A DNA stretch of 64,000 nucleotides from Arthrobacter bambusae (GTDB lineage: Bacteria; Actinomycetota; Actinomycetes; Actinomycetales; Micrococcaceae). Below, piece after piece: positions 24,326-32,506 of the stretch. The first letter of the stretch is position 1. Every line of letters starts with the position of its first letter. A program made the translations under genes and the position numbers. Below the pieces are notes generated by a model. The model saw only the letters and a list, made by a program, of their open reading frames with translations, was not told the origin of the DNA and did not search any database. The DNA lies in NCBI RefSeq assembly GCF_030812595.1, contig NZ_JAUSSZ010000002.1, forward strand, positions 310,001 through 374,000, written 5' to 3'.

Positions 24326-26887
24326 GTGTTCGATGAGGAAACCCGCCGGGCACTTGCCCACGTGGCGCGCGGCGTGAGTGTCCGGATCGTGGGCGGGCGC
24401 GGAAGTGGAAAATCAACGGTCCTGCAGTCGATCGCCGCTGGCCTCGAAAGGGCCGGGGTCACTGTCTACAGCCTCTCGGGCTCGCGGCTTCTGAATGAGA
24501 CACCGTTCGCAGGGATCGGCGCACTCGGACTGGAAGGGCGGGGGCAAGAGAATGGGCCGATAGGCGTCGCGAACGTGCTCGCCGAACGGTTGGCTCGGCG
24601 AGGCCGCCGGGCAATCGTTGTGGATAATATCGATGAGCTCGACAAAGAATCAGCCGCAGTGATTGACATTGTTCAGGACCGGACCCAACGGCCGCTGGTG
24701 GTGACGATGGACGATGCCCCGCGGTACTCGGCGGCCTCGGTTTTTACGCCTGCCCGGTGGCCGGAGGCAACAATACGGCTCAGTCCTCTTCACTACGATC
24801 AGGTCAACAAACTCCTTGCCCAAACCCTCGGGTCGCCGCCGGACGTGGATTTAACCACGGCCGTGCTCATGAAATCTGGAGGCAACCCGCGAATAGTGGT
24901 CAGGATCGCCCAAAGTGCGGAACTGAGCGGGCAGCTTGTTCAACATGGCGGACAGTGGAGCATGAGCGGGCACACTCTCTGGAACGAATATCTCCAGAGC
25001 ACCGTCCAAACGCTCCTTCACGGACTCAGCGCCGATGATTGGACGGGACTGCACACCTTGTCCGCACTGGGTGCCCGGCCGCTGTCATCCCTACAGCCAA
25101 TAGTTGAGGCAAGCGTCCTTGACCGGCTCGAAACGCTGGGACTCGTCGCGCTCACCGAGGACAGCAGCGGGGCCATCTGGGTGGACGTCACTCCGCACAT
25201 TGTTGTCGACTATTTCAGAGACGCGCACCCGCGATCGTCCCGCAGGGTATTGGCGGATCGGGGGAACCGGAAAATCGATTCCGGCGTCCGATCGGTGAAG
25301 GGTTCTGCTCCTGAGGTTCTGGCCGAATTGATCACGGACCTGCGGAGTGAAGCCGGGGGCGGACCGGCTGCGACACGGCTTTTCAAAGAACAGCTCAGCA
25401 ATCTGGAAGAATCACAATTCCGCGTGTGGGAGTCCGACGGGACCATGTCCGCTGCCGCGGGATTCCTTAAGTTCTACTGGGGTGGTCCGATCGATTCCTC
25501 ACGCATCGAGCGAGTCTTCAGTGAAACCGATGCCGTGGGAGCTGATGCCGGAGATCACTTCTTCTTCGGAATGACCCAGGCGCTCTGGGCCATCGTCAAC
25601 GGCGGGCCACTAACGGCAGCGATCGGTATAGTCGAGGCGATCGGCCACGCCCACCCCGATTGGAAGGCGGAAACCCAAGCGTTCGCGCTCTACCTCGAAG
25701 CCTCCTTCGACCGAATGCCCTCAAACCTCGACGAAACCTTGGCCGCGGTGAGCAGCCGCCACCCCGAGAGTGGCGTTCTACCGGTCATCCGAGGGATTTT
25801 GGAGCTGTACCGCTTCGACGCGCAGGCGGCCCTTGTTGCCCTTGACTCAGCAAATGGCCTTGAAATCGCAGCGGGTATGGAACCGTTCGTCCGTGGACTA
25901 GCTCTCCATATCGCCGGCCGCGGCGAGGAAGCACTGATCTTCTCCCTCAGCCAACGCGCCGCGGCGCGGCGCCGCCTTGATCAGTTTGGGTTCGTCGCGA
26001 ACAGTTACGTGGCCGTTTTGGGGATGGCCGAGCGGGGACTCAGCAAGGAAGCTGATCGGGTGATGGCAAGCGTCTTCGCGCTCGGACGGCCCGGCTTCTT
26101 GGCGAACTTCCTCCATGACGCCTTGCTCAGAATCGCCGGCCTTCGCGTATTGGCCAGCTCCGGTAAGAACCTCCACTCGCTGGGGATTCAGGCACGCAAA
26201 GACGTTGCTGACATCGGACCTCTACCTGGAACCGGCAAAGCAGTCTATGAGCTCGTTACGCGCAAATACGCGGATCCGACAGACTTTGACAAAAAGGCTG
26301 CCGAGCTTCTGGACCAACAACTGGAGCGGGGCTACGTAACCGAAGCCGTCTATGCCTCATTGTTCATGTTGTCGCTTTACCCCGGACACAAGATCTTGGA
26401 GACCACGCAACAGCTACTGCACAAACACGGCGTGCACTCCCATGCCCAGTTCCTCGCCGTCGCCGGTGCCATTCGTGACCGCAACCATCAACTGCTGAAG
26501 ATTGTCCTGGACAAATACGAAGCCGACTCCGACCTTCCAGCGATCACTAGGCTCCTGAAAAGCACATCAAGGCGTTATATCCACACGCGACACCATAGCT
26601 TGGCCAAGAGCCTTCAACAGATCACATCTGTCTTCGAAAACCGTTTCCCGTCGCAAGGAGAACAACTGACCCTCGACACCGGAGGTCATCCCCAGGGTCT
26701 GACTCCTCGGGAAAGGGAAATCGCCATCCTGGCGGGCAACCAACGCACCCCCGAAATCGCTGCCCTCTTGGGGATCAGTCCCCGGACCGTAGAAAACCAC
26801 ATCTCCAGAGCACTTGGCAAGACCGGAACCACCACGCGCCAAGACCTTTATGAGCACGCTCGAATCTCCCAAACACACGGCGAATAG
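24326..26887 (+). CDS. Large P-loop ATPase with C-terminal LuxR helix-turn-helix (copy 1)
   Basis: An 853-residue LAL/MalT-like regulator. The N-terminal P-loop GGRGSGKST has its G-K-S core at residues 28-30 and Walker B at AIVVDNIDELD, followed by a STAND-type ATPase region, a long helical (TPR-like) middle and a C-terminal LuxR domain (GLTPREREIAILAGNQRTPEIAALLGISPRTVENHISRALGKTG). GTG 24326 is preferred because TAGGAG lies seven bases upstream; 18 further in-frame codons exist before it. It is the only gene in a segment bounded by opposed repeat arrays and has a paralogue at 59020-61632. Its target genes are not evident. Confidence 0.88.
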   Translation: MFDEETRRALAHVARGVSVRIVGGRGSGKSTVLQSIAAGLERAGVTVYSLSGSRLLNETPFAGIGALGLEGRGQENGPIGVANVLAERLARRGRRAIVVDNIDELDKESAAVIDIVQDRTQRPLVVTMDDAPRYSAASVFTPARWPEATIRLSPLHYDQVNKLLAQTLGSPPDVDLTTAVLMKSGGNPRIVVRIAQSAELSGQLVQHGGQWSMSGHTLWNEYLQSTVQTLLHGLSADDWTGLHTLSALGARPLSSLQPIVEASVLDRLETLGLVALTEDSSGAIWVDVTPHIVVDYFRDAHPRSSRRVLADRGNRKIDSGVRSVKGSAPEVLAELITDLRSEAGGGPAATRLFKEQLSNLEESQFRVWESDGTMSAAAGFLKFYWGGPIDSSRIERVFSETDAVGADAGDHFFFGMTQALWAIVNGGPLTAAIGIVEAIGHAHPDWKAETQAFALYLEASFDRMPSNLDETLAAVSSRHPESGVLPVIRGILELYRFDAQAALVALDSANGLEIAAGMEPFVRGLALHIAGRGEEALIFSLSQRAAARRRLDQFGFVANSYVAVLGMAERGLSKEADRVMASVFALGRPGFLANFLHDALLRIAGLRVLASSGKNLHSLGIQARKDVADIGPLPGTGKAVYELVTRKYADPTDFDKKAAELLDQQLERGYVTEAVYASLFMLSLYPGHKILETTQQLLHKHGVHSHAQFLAVAGAIRDRNHQLLKIVLDKYEADSDLPAITRLLKSTSRRYIHTRHHSLAKSLQQITSVFENRFPSQGEQLTLDTGGHPQGLTPREREIAILAGNQRTPEIAALLGISPRTVENHISRALGKTGTTTRQDLYEHARISQTHGE

Positions 26888-26955
26888 ATGCAAGGCGCGG
26901 ATGAACACGCGCACCTCAGGCCGCAGCTACAAGTGTCAAGTGTTTTACTTTTATT

Positions 26956-27025
26956 GAGTGGTACATGCTCGAAATTGAGTATTCAAAAGACCCTAAATTG
27001 AGTGTGTATCTGTCGGAATTGAGTA
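26956..27025. repeat. Right array of cassette A: four TTGAGT motifs, 21-23 bp apart
   Basis: GAGTG (26956), GAGTA (26977), GAGTG (27000) and GAGTA (27021), each preceded by (A)ATT, are spaced 21, 23 and 21 bp. They are the reverse complement of the CACTCAATTT motifs left of the gene. The gap 26888-27196 holds this array and then no further recognisable element before the next ribosome site. Confidence 0.85.
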
Positions 27026-27196
27026 GCTTCGAAGCATGCACGGATGCGCTAAGTGATTCTGGGCTTTGCCTTGAATTTAAAGTCTTCGGACCTGTTTATT
27101 AAAATCTCTTGACTGCTTTATCCTGAATGCATACTTTCGGCGTGAAGCGTTTGCTTCGCCGGGCGCCCTGCCCGCCACCACTTGCAGGAGGAAAGT

Positions 27197-27461
27197 GTGA
27201 ATTTGAGATCAATAGCCTTGAAGACGGTCGGTGCAGTTGCTGCCGCCACCGCTGAGAATGTCAGTCTGATTGGGACGCCGGGGGATGAAGCCGATGTTTC
27301 CTCAGTGCCCGTCCGCTTGGGCCGCCCTATGGGCCTGGTGGGGCACAAACGCGGCTTTCTGCGGCGCGATGGGCTTCTTCGGCCCCATGGCCGCATTGGG
27401 GTGCTCGGCAGCGATGGCGATTGCCGGATCGGTTATTGACTTCAACCGGGGGTGCCGATGA
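27197..27461 (+). pseudogene. Small Ala/Gly/Trp-rich peptide gene, possibly frameshifted
   Basis: GTG 27197 follows a strong GGAGGAAAG site and begins VNLRSIALKTVGAVAAATAENVSLIGTPGDEADV, which looks like a leader or short hydrophobic helix. In that frame the remainder is basic and protein-unlike (ending at TGA 27437-27439). One frame over, from ~27300, it reads CPSAWAALWAWWGTNAAFCGAMGFFGPMAALGCSAAMAIAGSVIDFNRGCR and stops at 27461, overlapping the next gene's ATG. A +1 shift would give a leader plus hydrophobic, Cys-containing core like a bacteriocin precursor. Alternatively the second frame is its own 58-codon gene from ATG 27285. Confidence 0.45.
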
Positions 27462-27829
27462 ATATCAAGCCGGATTCGATCGCACGCAATTACTGGCTTG
27501 CCCTCTCAGCCTTATTCGGGGTGACAGTCAGCGTGGTGTCGATGACTGACCCGCCATGGTCTTTGATCATGGTCGCGGCCTTCATCGTCTTTGCAGTCCT
27601 GCAAGCCATCCGCTACCGCCAGCTGGGGCGCGAAATCCAAGGCAAACTGGCTACGGCCAATCCTGGCGTTGGAGCGGTCGCTGCCGTTTTCGGGGGCGCT
27701 GCGGTGCTCATCCACGGTACACCTGTTGCCTTCTGGGCCGGGCCCGTTCTTGGCCTAGTGACGTTCGTGGGCATCTACCTCTTTCTACGCCGGTACGGGC
27801 GCTTCCACGAGGGCGCGGCCTCGAATTAG
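27458..27829 (+). CDS. Four-helix membrane protein, possible immunity partner
   Basis: A 123-residue protein with four hydrophobic segments (NYWLALSALFGVTVSVVSM, WSLIMVAAFIVFAVLQAI, GAVAAVFGGAAVLIHG, AFWAGPVLGLVTFVGIYLFL) and a basic C-terminal end. Its ATG overlaps the stop of the preceding small hydrophobic peptide frame (ATGA), implying coupled translation. Small multi-helix membrane proteins next to peptide genes are often immunity or export factors, but no family is recognised here. Confidence 0.6.
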   Translation: MNIKPDSIARNYWLALSALFGVTVSVVSMTDPPWSLIMVAAFIVFAVLQAIRYRQLGREIQGKLATANPGVGAVAAVFGGAAVLIHGTPVAFWAGPVLGLVTFVGIYLFLRRYGRFHEGAASN

Positions 27830-27987
27830 CTAATATCTTGAACGGCACGGAAGTGACGGCCGGAATCACCTGCTTTTACATGGGAGTTCGCTGCAAGCCC
27901 CCTTTGAATCCTTGACTTCAACTTCGGGCTCAACAAGGGTGGAAGGGACCCATCCACGCGAGACTCTTTCGAACCAGGAGATCCACC

Positions 27988-28548
27988 ATGACCCTTCCCA
28001 AAGGTATGACACCCGGCGTCTGGATGCTGGACATGTCCCACAGCGAAATCGGGTTCAGCGTCCGGCATGCCGGCATCAGCAAGGTGCGCGGCCGCTTCAC
28101 GGAAGCGACCGCCGAGGCCCGCGTGCGCGAGTCCTTGGCCGACGCGTCCCTCCACGCCACCGTCAAGACCGCGAGCTTCGATTCAGGGGACGCGAACCGT
28201 GACGCCCACGTCCGCGGTGCCGACTTTTTCGACGTCGAGAAGTACCCGGAAATGACCTTCCGCGCCACGAGCGTAGAGGGCGACGGCGAGGACTACACCC
28301 TCACGGGAGACCTCACCATTAGGGGGATCACCAAGCCGGTGGAGCTGGAAGTGGAGTTCACCGGCGTCGCGGTAGACCCATTCGGCGCGACGCGCGCCGG
28401 GTTCTCGGCCGAAACTGAAATCAGCCGGAAGGACTTCGGGCTGACCTGGAACGCCGCCCTCGAGACCGGTGGGTTCCTGGTGAGCGACAAAGTTAAGATC
28501 AACCTCGAGGCCGCCCTCGTGAAGCAGGGCGAACCCGCAGCCGAGTAG
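27988..28548 (+). CDS. YceI-family lipocalin-like protein
   Basis: A 186-residue YceI protein: GVWMLDMSHSEIGFSVRHAGISKVRGRFTEA, then NRDAHVRGADFFDVEKYPEMTFRATSV and LTIRGITKPVELEVEFTG, all standard YceI motifs. The fold binds polyisoprenoid-type lipids in characterised members. There is no signal peptide here, which is usual for actinobacterial versions. A GGAGATCC ribosome site lies before the ATG. Confidence 0.93.
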   Translation: MTLPKGMTPGVWMLDMSHSEIGFSVRHAGISKVRGRFTEATAEARVRESLADASLHATVKTASFDSGDANRDAHVRGADFFDVEKYPEMTFRATSVEGDGEDYTLTGDLTIRGITKPVELEVEFTGVAVDPFGATRAGFSAETEISRKDFGLTWNAALETGGFLVSDKVKINLEAALVKQGEPAAE

Positions 28549-28591
28549 TCAAGCAGCCGGTAGGCCAAGAGAAGCACCGGCCGCTCCCGAC

Positions 28592-29260
28592 TCAACTCAC
28601 GGTGTAGGAGTTGAGGGGGCGGCCGGTGCTTCCGTATGTGAGGTCCAGGACGAGAAGGCCCTTTCGCTCCAGGACGCTGAGGTAACGCTGGGCTGTCGGG
28701 CGGCTGACACCGAGCTGCTCGGCGATCTCGGCGGCGCTGATGGGACCCCCGGCGGCGCGGACGGCGTCGAGCGCTTTCTGCATGGTGGGCTGCAGGCGCG
28801 GTGCCGGGGCAGCGGGCCTGACCCCGGCCGCGCGCGCGTTGTAGAGGCTGTCAATAGTCTCCTGGTCGGCAGTTGAAGCGGAATCGAGCTCCTGCCGCCA
28901 CTTCCGGTACGCCTCCAACTGTGTGCGGAGCCGGTCAAAGTTGAAGGGTTTGACCAGGTAATAGACCGCACCACTGCTCATCGCTGATTTGACGGTTGCG
29001 ATGTCCTGGGCCGCGGTGATGATGATGCTATCGACGTCGGTTCCGGCCGCTTGCAGCGATCGCAGCAGCGAGATGCCGTCCTCGTCCGGAAGGTGTACAT
29101 CAAGCAAGAGCAAGTCCGGGTTGAGGCGCTTGATCGCCTCCCGCGCGGCTGCGGCGCTGTACACCTGTCCGACGGATTCGAAACCGTCAACCCTGGCCAC
29201 CCGGGCAGCGTGGATTCCGGCGACCCTGAAATCGTCGTCCACCACCAACGTCCTAATCAA
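28592..29260 (-). CDS. CitB/DcuR-type response regulator, orphan
   Basis: A 222-residue regulator. The receiver domain (IRTLVVDDDF, LLLLDVHLPDEDGISLL with the phosphoacceptor Asp, ITAA, YYLVKPF) covers residues 1-120. A DNA-binding domain like the CitB family follows (GGPISAAEIAEQLGVSRPTAQRYLSVLERKGLLVLDLTYGSTGRP). The start is TTG 29260, eight bases after AAGGAG; the longer ATG at 29362 lacks a ribosome site. No histidine kinase is adjacent, although CitB regulators usually have one. It is divergent from the ABC importer and may control it. Confidence 0.88.
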   Translation of the reverse strand: MIRTLVVDDDFRVAGIHAARVARVDGFESVGQVYSAAAAREAIKRLNPDLLLLDVHLPDEDGISLLRSLQAAGTDVDSIIITAAQDIATVKSAMSSGAVYYLVKPFNFDRLRTQLEAYRKWRQELDSASTADQETIDSLYNARAAGVRPAAPAPRLQPTMQKALDAVRAAGGPISAAEIAEQLGVSRPTAQRYLSVLERKGLLVLDLTYGSTGRPLNSYTVS

Positions 29261-29327
29261 CGCGTGCGCTCCTTTTCCCGCCCGCGACGGTGCGGGCTTC
29301 CCCTGCAGTTGGCGCGACGGCAGAAAA

Positions 29328-29342
29328 TGCACAAAACGTGCA
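29328..29342. promoter_or_regulatory. Inverted repeat TGCAC-AAAAC-GTGCA
   Basis: Perfect five-base arms around a five-base spacer lie 68 bp before the response-regulator start, in the divergent region shared with the ABC operon. It is a candidate binding site for the response regulator; no consensus is available to test it. Confidence 0.35.
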
Positions 29343-29417
29343 CATTTGCGGCTAAGGCGCACAACTTACTGAAGACTTCTGGCCCGAATGCTGCCTTCCT
29401 AAGCTTTACACAGTTGC

Positions 29418-29433
29418 CGTGATCTACATCACG
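29418..29433. promoter_or_regulatory. CRP/GlxR-like palindrome
   Basis: CGTGATCTACATCACG has perfect six-base arms and fits the GTGA-N6-TCAC core bound by CRP/GlxR-type regulators. It lies 53 bp upstream of the ABC ATPase start, a position suited to cAMP-linked control of the importer. Confidence 0.5.
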
Positions 29434-29486
29434 AATTCGAAGGGCTCCCAATGGTGGGACTCCAAAGACAGAGAGGTCTTAGCGTA

Positions 29487-30344
29487 ATGAATGCTAACCA
29501 TCCCAACCGGCCGCCAGGCGCCCACGAGGGGGCAGAGGTCGCCGCGGGCATCGACATCGTCGGGTTGACGAAGCGTTACCTCACGCCCAAGCATGAGACA
29601 TTCACTGCCATCCGCGACGTGACGCTGAGGGTCGAACCCGGCCAGTTCTGCGCGATCGTCGGACCTACCGGCTGCGGCAAGTCCACCACCCTGGCTCAGG
29701 TTTCCGGCCTGGAACGGCCAAGCGCCGGCTCGGTGAGGGTCCACGACCAGCTCGTTGACGGCATCACCAACGGCGTCAGCTACATGTTCCAGGCAGATGC
29801 GCTCTTCCCATGGAAGACCGTTCTCGCAAACGTGTTGATCGGGCCGGTACTGCTCGGAACCCCCAAGAAGGAAGCCACCTTGCTCGCAAGGGACTGGCTG
29901 CGCCGCGTGGGCCTGGCCGGCTTCGAGGACCGGTACCCGCACCAGTTGTCCGGCGGCATGCGCAAGCGCGTCGCCATGGCTGCCGCGCTGATCAACAACC
30001 CGCGGATCCTCTTGATGGATGAGCCGTTCGGCGCCCTCGACGTGCAGACGAAGGCCATCATGCAGAACGAGCTGCTGCAGCTCTGGGAGGAACTGCGCCC
30101 CTCTGTCCTTTTCATCACGCACGACCTCGACGAGGCCGTGGCGCTCGCCGACAAGGTGGTCATCATGACCAGCAGCCCGGGAACCATCAAGGATGTGTTC
30201 GACATCGATCTGCCCAGGCCGCGTGGAGATGTCCAGAAGATCCGGCACGAGGAGCGATTCCTGGAGCTGCAGGGCCAGATCTGGGAGTCCTTGAAGGACG
30301 AAGTCACCCGTGCCTACAGGCAATCGGCGGGTGAAGCAGCATGA
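29487..30344 (+). CDS. NitT/TauT-type ABC importer, ATPase
   Basis: A 285-residue ATPase with Walker A GPTGCGKST, signature LSGGMRKR, Walker B ILLMDEPFGALD and H-loop ITHDLDEAVALAD. The WKTVLANVLIGPVLLG region and overall pattern match SsuB/TauB/NrtD-like ATPases of nitrate, sulfonate, taurine or pyrimidine-precursor importers. The stop overlaps the next ATG (ATGA), making a three-gene operon with permease and binding protein. Confidence 0.93.
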   Translation: MNANHPNRPPGAHEGAEVAAGIDIVGLTKRYLTPKHETFTAIRDVTLRVEPGQFCAIVGPTGCGKSTTLAQVSGLERPSAGSVRVHDQLVDGITNGVSYMFQADALFPWKTVLANVLIGPVLLGTPKKEATLLARDWLRRVGLAGFEDRYPHQLSGGMRKRVAMAAALINNPRILLMDEPFGALDVQTKAIMQNELLQLWEELRPSVLFITHDLDEAVALADKVVIMTSSPGTIKDVFDIDLPRPRGDVQKIRHEERFLELQGQIWESLKDEVTRAYRQSAGEAA

Positions 30345-31225
30345 CAACCACAATCAGTAGAGGTGCTCCCGTGCAAGAGCAAGCACAAGCGCAAGCGAGC
30401 GAGCTTAAGGTTTCAGCGAGGCGTGCCATGACGCGCCGTACCACTTGGGTTTGGACCGGCCGCGCCATCCTCGCGGTCATCGTGATCGGTGGCTGGCAGT
30501 GGTTCACCACCGAGGGCTGGGTGGACAAGTTCTTCTTTGGCCAGCCGTCCGAAATCTGGAACAGCCTGGTCAAGCTCTTCACCGAGGGCACCGCATTCGG
30601 CACCATTTGGGAGAACCTCTGGGTCACCATGCAGGAGGCGATCTACGGCTTCTTGCTCGGCACGCTCGTCGGCGTAGTGCTCGGGATCCTCCTGGGCTCC
30701 AACAAGTACCTGTCGGAAGTCGTCGGCCCGTACATCCGGATAGTGAACTCAATCCCCAGAATCGTGCTCGGGTCCATCTTCATCGTGGCCTTCGGCCTCG
30801 GAGTCTTCCCGAAGGTTCTGCTCGCAGCCGTACTCGTCTTCTTTGTCGTCTTCTTCAACGCCTTCCAAGGCGTCCGTGAGGTGGACCAGAACCTGGTCGG
30901 GAACGTGCGGGTCCTGGGTGCATCGCCGCTACAGGTCGCGATCCACGTGACAATTCCCTCGGCAATGACCTGGATCATCGCGAGCTTGCACACGGCATTC
31001 GGCTTCGCGATCATCGGCGCGCTCGTCGCTGAAGTGCTTGGCGCCCAGCAAGGAATCGGCCTGATCATCAGCCAGGCACAGGGGACCTTCGATCCCAACA
31101 CGGTCTTCGCTTGCATGGTCATCATCGCAGTGATCACGCTCGGCGCGGAATACCTCATCAGCGTGCTTGAACACAGGCTGCTGAAGTGGCGTCCACCGAA
31201 CCGCTCTGAGGCACAGGCAATCTGA
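30341..31225 (+). CDS. NitT/TauT-type ABC importer, permease
   Basis: A 294-residue permease with about six membrane helices and the binding-protein-dependent transport signature (EAA loop: FFNAFQGVREVDQNLVGNVRVLGASPLQVAIHVTIPSAMTWIIASLHTAFGFAIIGALVAE). It starts inside the ATPase stop codon. The N-terminal ~35 residues are cytoplasmic and Gln/Ala-rich. Confidence 0.93.
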   Translation: MTTTISRGAPVQEQAQAQASELKVSARRAMTRRTTWVWTGRAILAVIVIGGWQWFTTEGWVDKFFFGQPSEIWNSLVKLFTEGTAFGTIWENLWVTMQEAIYGFLLGTLVGVVLGILLGSNKYLSEVVGPYIRIVNSIPRIVLGSIFIVAFGLGVFPKVLLAAVLVFFVVFFNAFQGVREVDQNLVGNVRVLGASPLQVAIHVTIPSAMTWIIASLHTAFGFAIIGALVAEVLGAQQGIGLIISQAQGTFDPNTVFACMVIIAVITLGAEYLISVLEHRLLKWRPPNRSEAQAI

Positions 31226-31291
31226 CGCCCGCAGCCTTCCCCCCCACTTAACCAACGCTCGAATCCTCACAATAGAAGGAAAAGCACAACC

Positions 31292-32413
31292 ATGATGAAG
31301 AACAAGATCTACGCCGTCGGCGCTGCCGGAGTGGTCGCACTGAGCCTCGCTGCTTGCGGCACCAGCTCTGCAAGTAGCACCAGCACCTCCAGTGGCAGCA
31401 CCTCGGGTGGCAGTGCATCTGCGGACGCCGCCTCGATGCCAACCGTCAAGATGATGGTCGGCGGCATCGACAAGCAGATCTACCTGCCCTACCAGCTCGC
31501 GGAAAACCTGGGCTACTACCAGAAGTACGGCGTCAAGGTGGAGCTCTCTACCGAGCAGCAGGGCGGCGTCGGCGCCGAAGACGCGATGGCCTCAGGCCAG
31601 GTGGACATGGCCGGTGCATGGTACGTCCATACCGTCGATTTCCAGTCCAAGGGCAAGAACGTCATCAACCTCGTGCAGCTTTCCGGCGCCCCGGGTGAAC
31701 GCGTCATGTGCAGCCCCAAGGCCAATGTGAAGTCGGGCGCAGACCTTAAGGGCAAGACCGTCGGTGTGACCGACCTCGGATCCGGAACCGATGAGCTCAC
31801 CCAGTTCATCGCTGCGAAGGCCGGCATTTCGAAGAACGATTACCACACGATCGCCGTCGGGGCCGGTGCGACCGCCATCGCGGCCATCCAGCGCGGTTCT
31901 GCCGACTGCGTCATGACCACGCAGCCGACCGTCGGGGCGCTCGAGAGCAAGAACCTCGCTGTTCCCGCGATCGACCTCGCTACCTCTGACGGTGCCAAGG
32001 CTGCCCTCGGCGGCACCCTGCCGTCGGCTGGGCTCCTTGCCCAGGCAGACTGGGTCAAGACGCACGAGGACGCTGCCCAGAAGGTCGTCAACGCCCTCGT
32101 CGACACGATGCACTGGATCAGCACGCACTCCGCGCAGGACATCGCCGACAAGCTGCCCCAGTCCTTCGTCCAGAACAGCACTATCACCAAGGACCAGTAC
32201 GTCTCCGCGCTGAACCAGGACAAGGGCCAGTTCCTCCCGGACGGCATCATGCCTGCGGGCGGCCCGAAGACCATCTTCGACGAGGAGAAGACGATCGGGG
32301 TTGACACCTCCAAGGTCAACATCGCCGACACGTTCACCCAGAAGTACGCCCAGGCCGCACTCAAGCTCGAGGGCTACACCGCCACCACCACCCCGGCCGG
32401 CAACGACGGCTAA
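31292..32413 (+). CDS. NitT/TauT-type ABC importer, substrate-binding lipoprotein
   Basis: A 373-residue lipoprotein: signal MMKNKIYAVGAAGVVALSLAAC with lipobox LAAC (Cys22), a Ser/Thr/Gly linker, then an NMT1/SsuA-like binding fold (VKMMVGGIDKQIYLPYQLAENLGYYQKYGVKVELSTEQQGGVGAEDAMASGQVDMAGAWYVHTVD). The substrate is not predictable; the family takes taurine, sulfonates, nitrate, riboflavin or pyrimidine precursors. It is the last gene of the importer operon and is followed by a strong terminator. Confidence 0.93.
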   Translation: MMKNKIYAVGAAGVVALSLAACGTSSASSTSTSSGSTSGGSASADAASMPTVKMMVGGIDKQIYLPYQLAENLGYYQKYGVKVELSTEQQGGVGAEDAMASGQVDMAGAWYVHTVDFQSKGKNVINLVQLSGAPGERVMCSPKANVKSGADLKGKTVGVTDLGSGTDELTQFIAAKAGISKNDYHTIAVGAGATAIAAIQRGSADCVMTTQPTVGALESKNLAVPAIDLATSDGAKAALGGTLPSAGLLAQADWVKTHEDAAQKVVNALVDTMHWISTHSAQDIADKLPQSFVQNSTITKDQYVSALNQDKGQFLPDGIMPAGGPKTIFDEEKTIGVDTSKVNIADTFTQKYAQAALKLEGYTATTTPAGNDG

Positions 32414-32438
32414 GCTCTTCCCGCTATAGCTCGACCCC

Positions 32439-32480
32439 AAACAATCGGCCTGCGTGGTTCTCCACGCAGGCCGATTGTTT
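32439..32480 (+). terminator. Intrinsic terminator of the ABC importer operon
   Basis: A perfect 19-pair stem (32439-32457 with 32462-32480) and a TTCT loop start 26 bases after the binding-protein stop. The A and T ends make it usable in both directions, so it may also serve the convergent SLH gene. Confidence 0.85.
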
Positions 32481-32506
32481 GTGTGCGGGTGTCTGGGGGC
32501 CTGAAA

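Noticed and set aside
24122..27025. CRISPR array interpretation of the regularly spaced motifs
   Set aside because: The repeats are only ~9-10 bp, spacers are ~12 bp, copies are three to five, and no cas genes are present.
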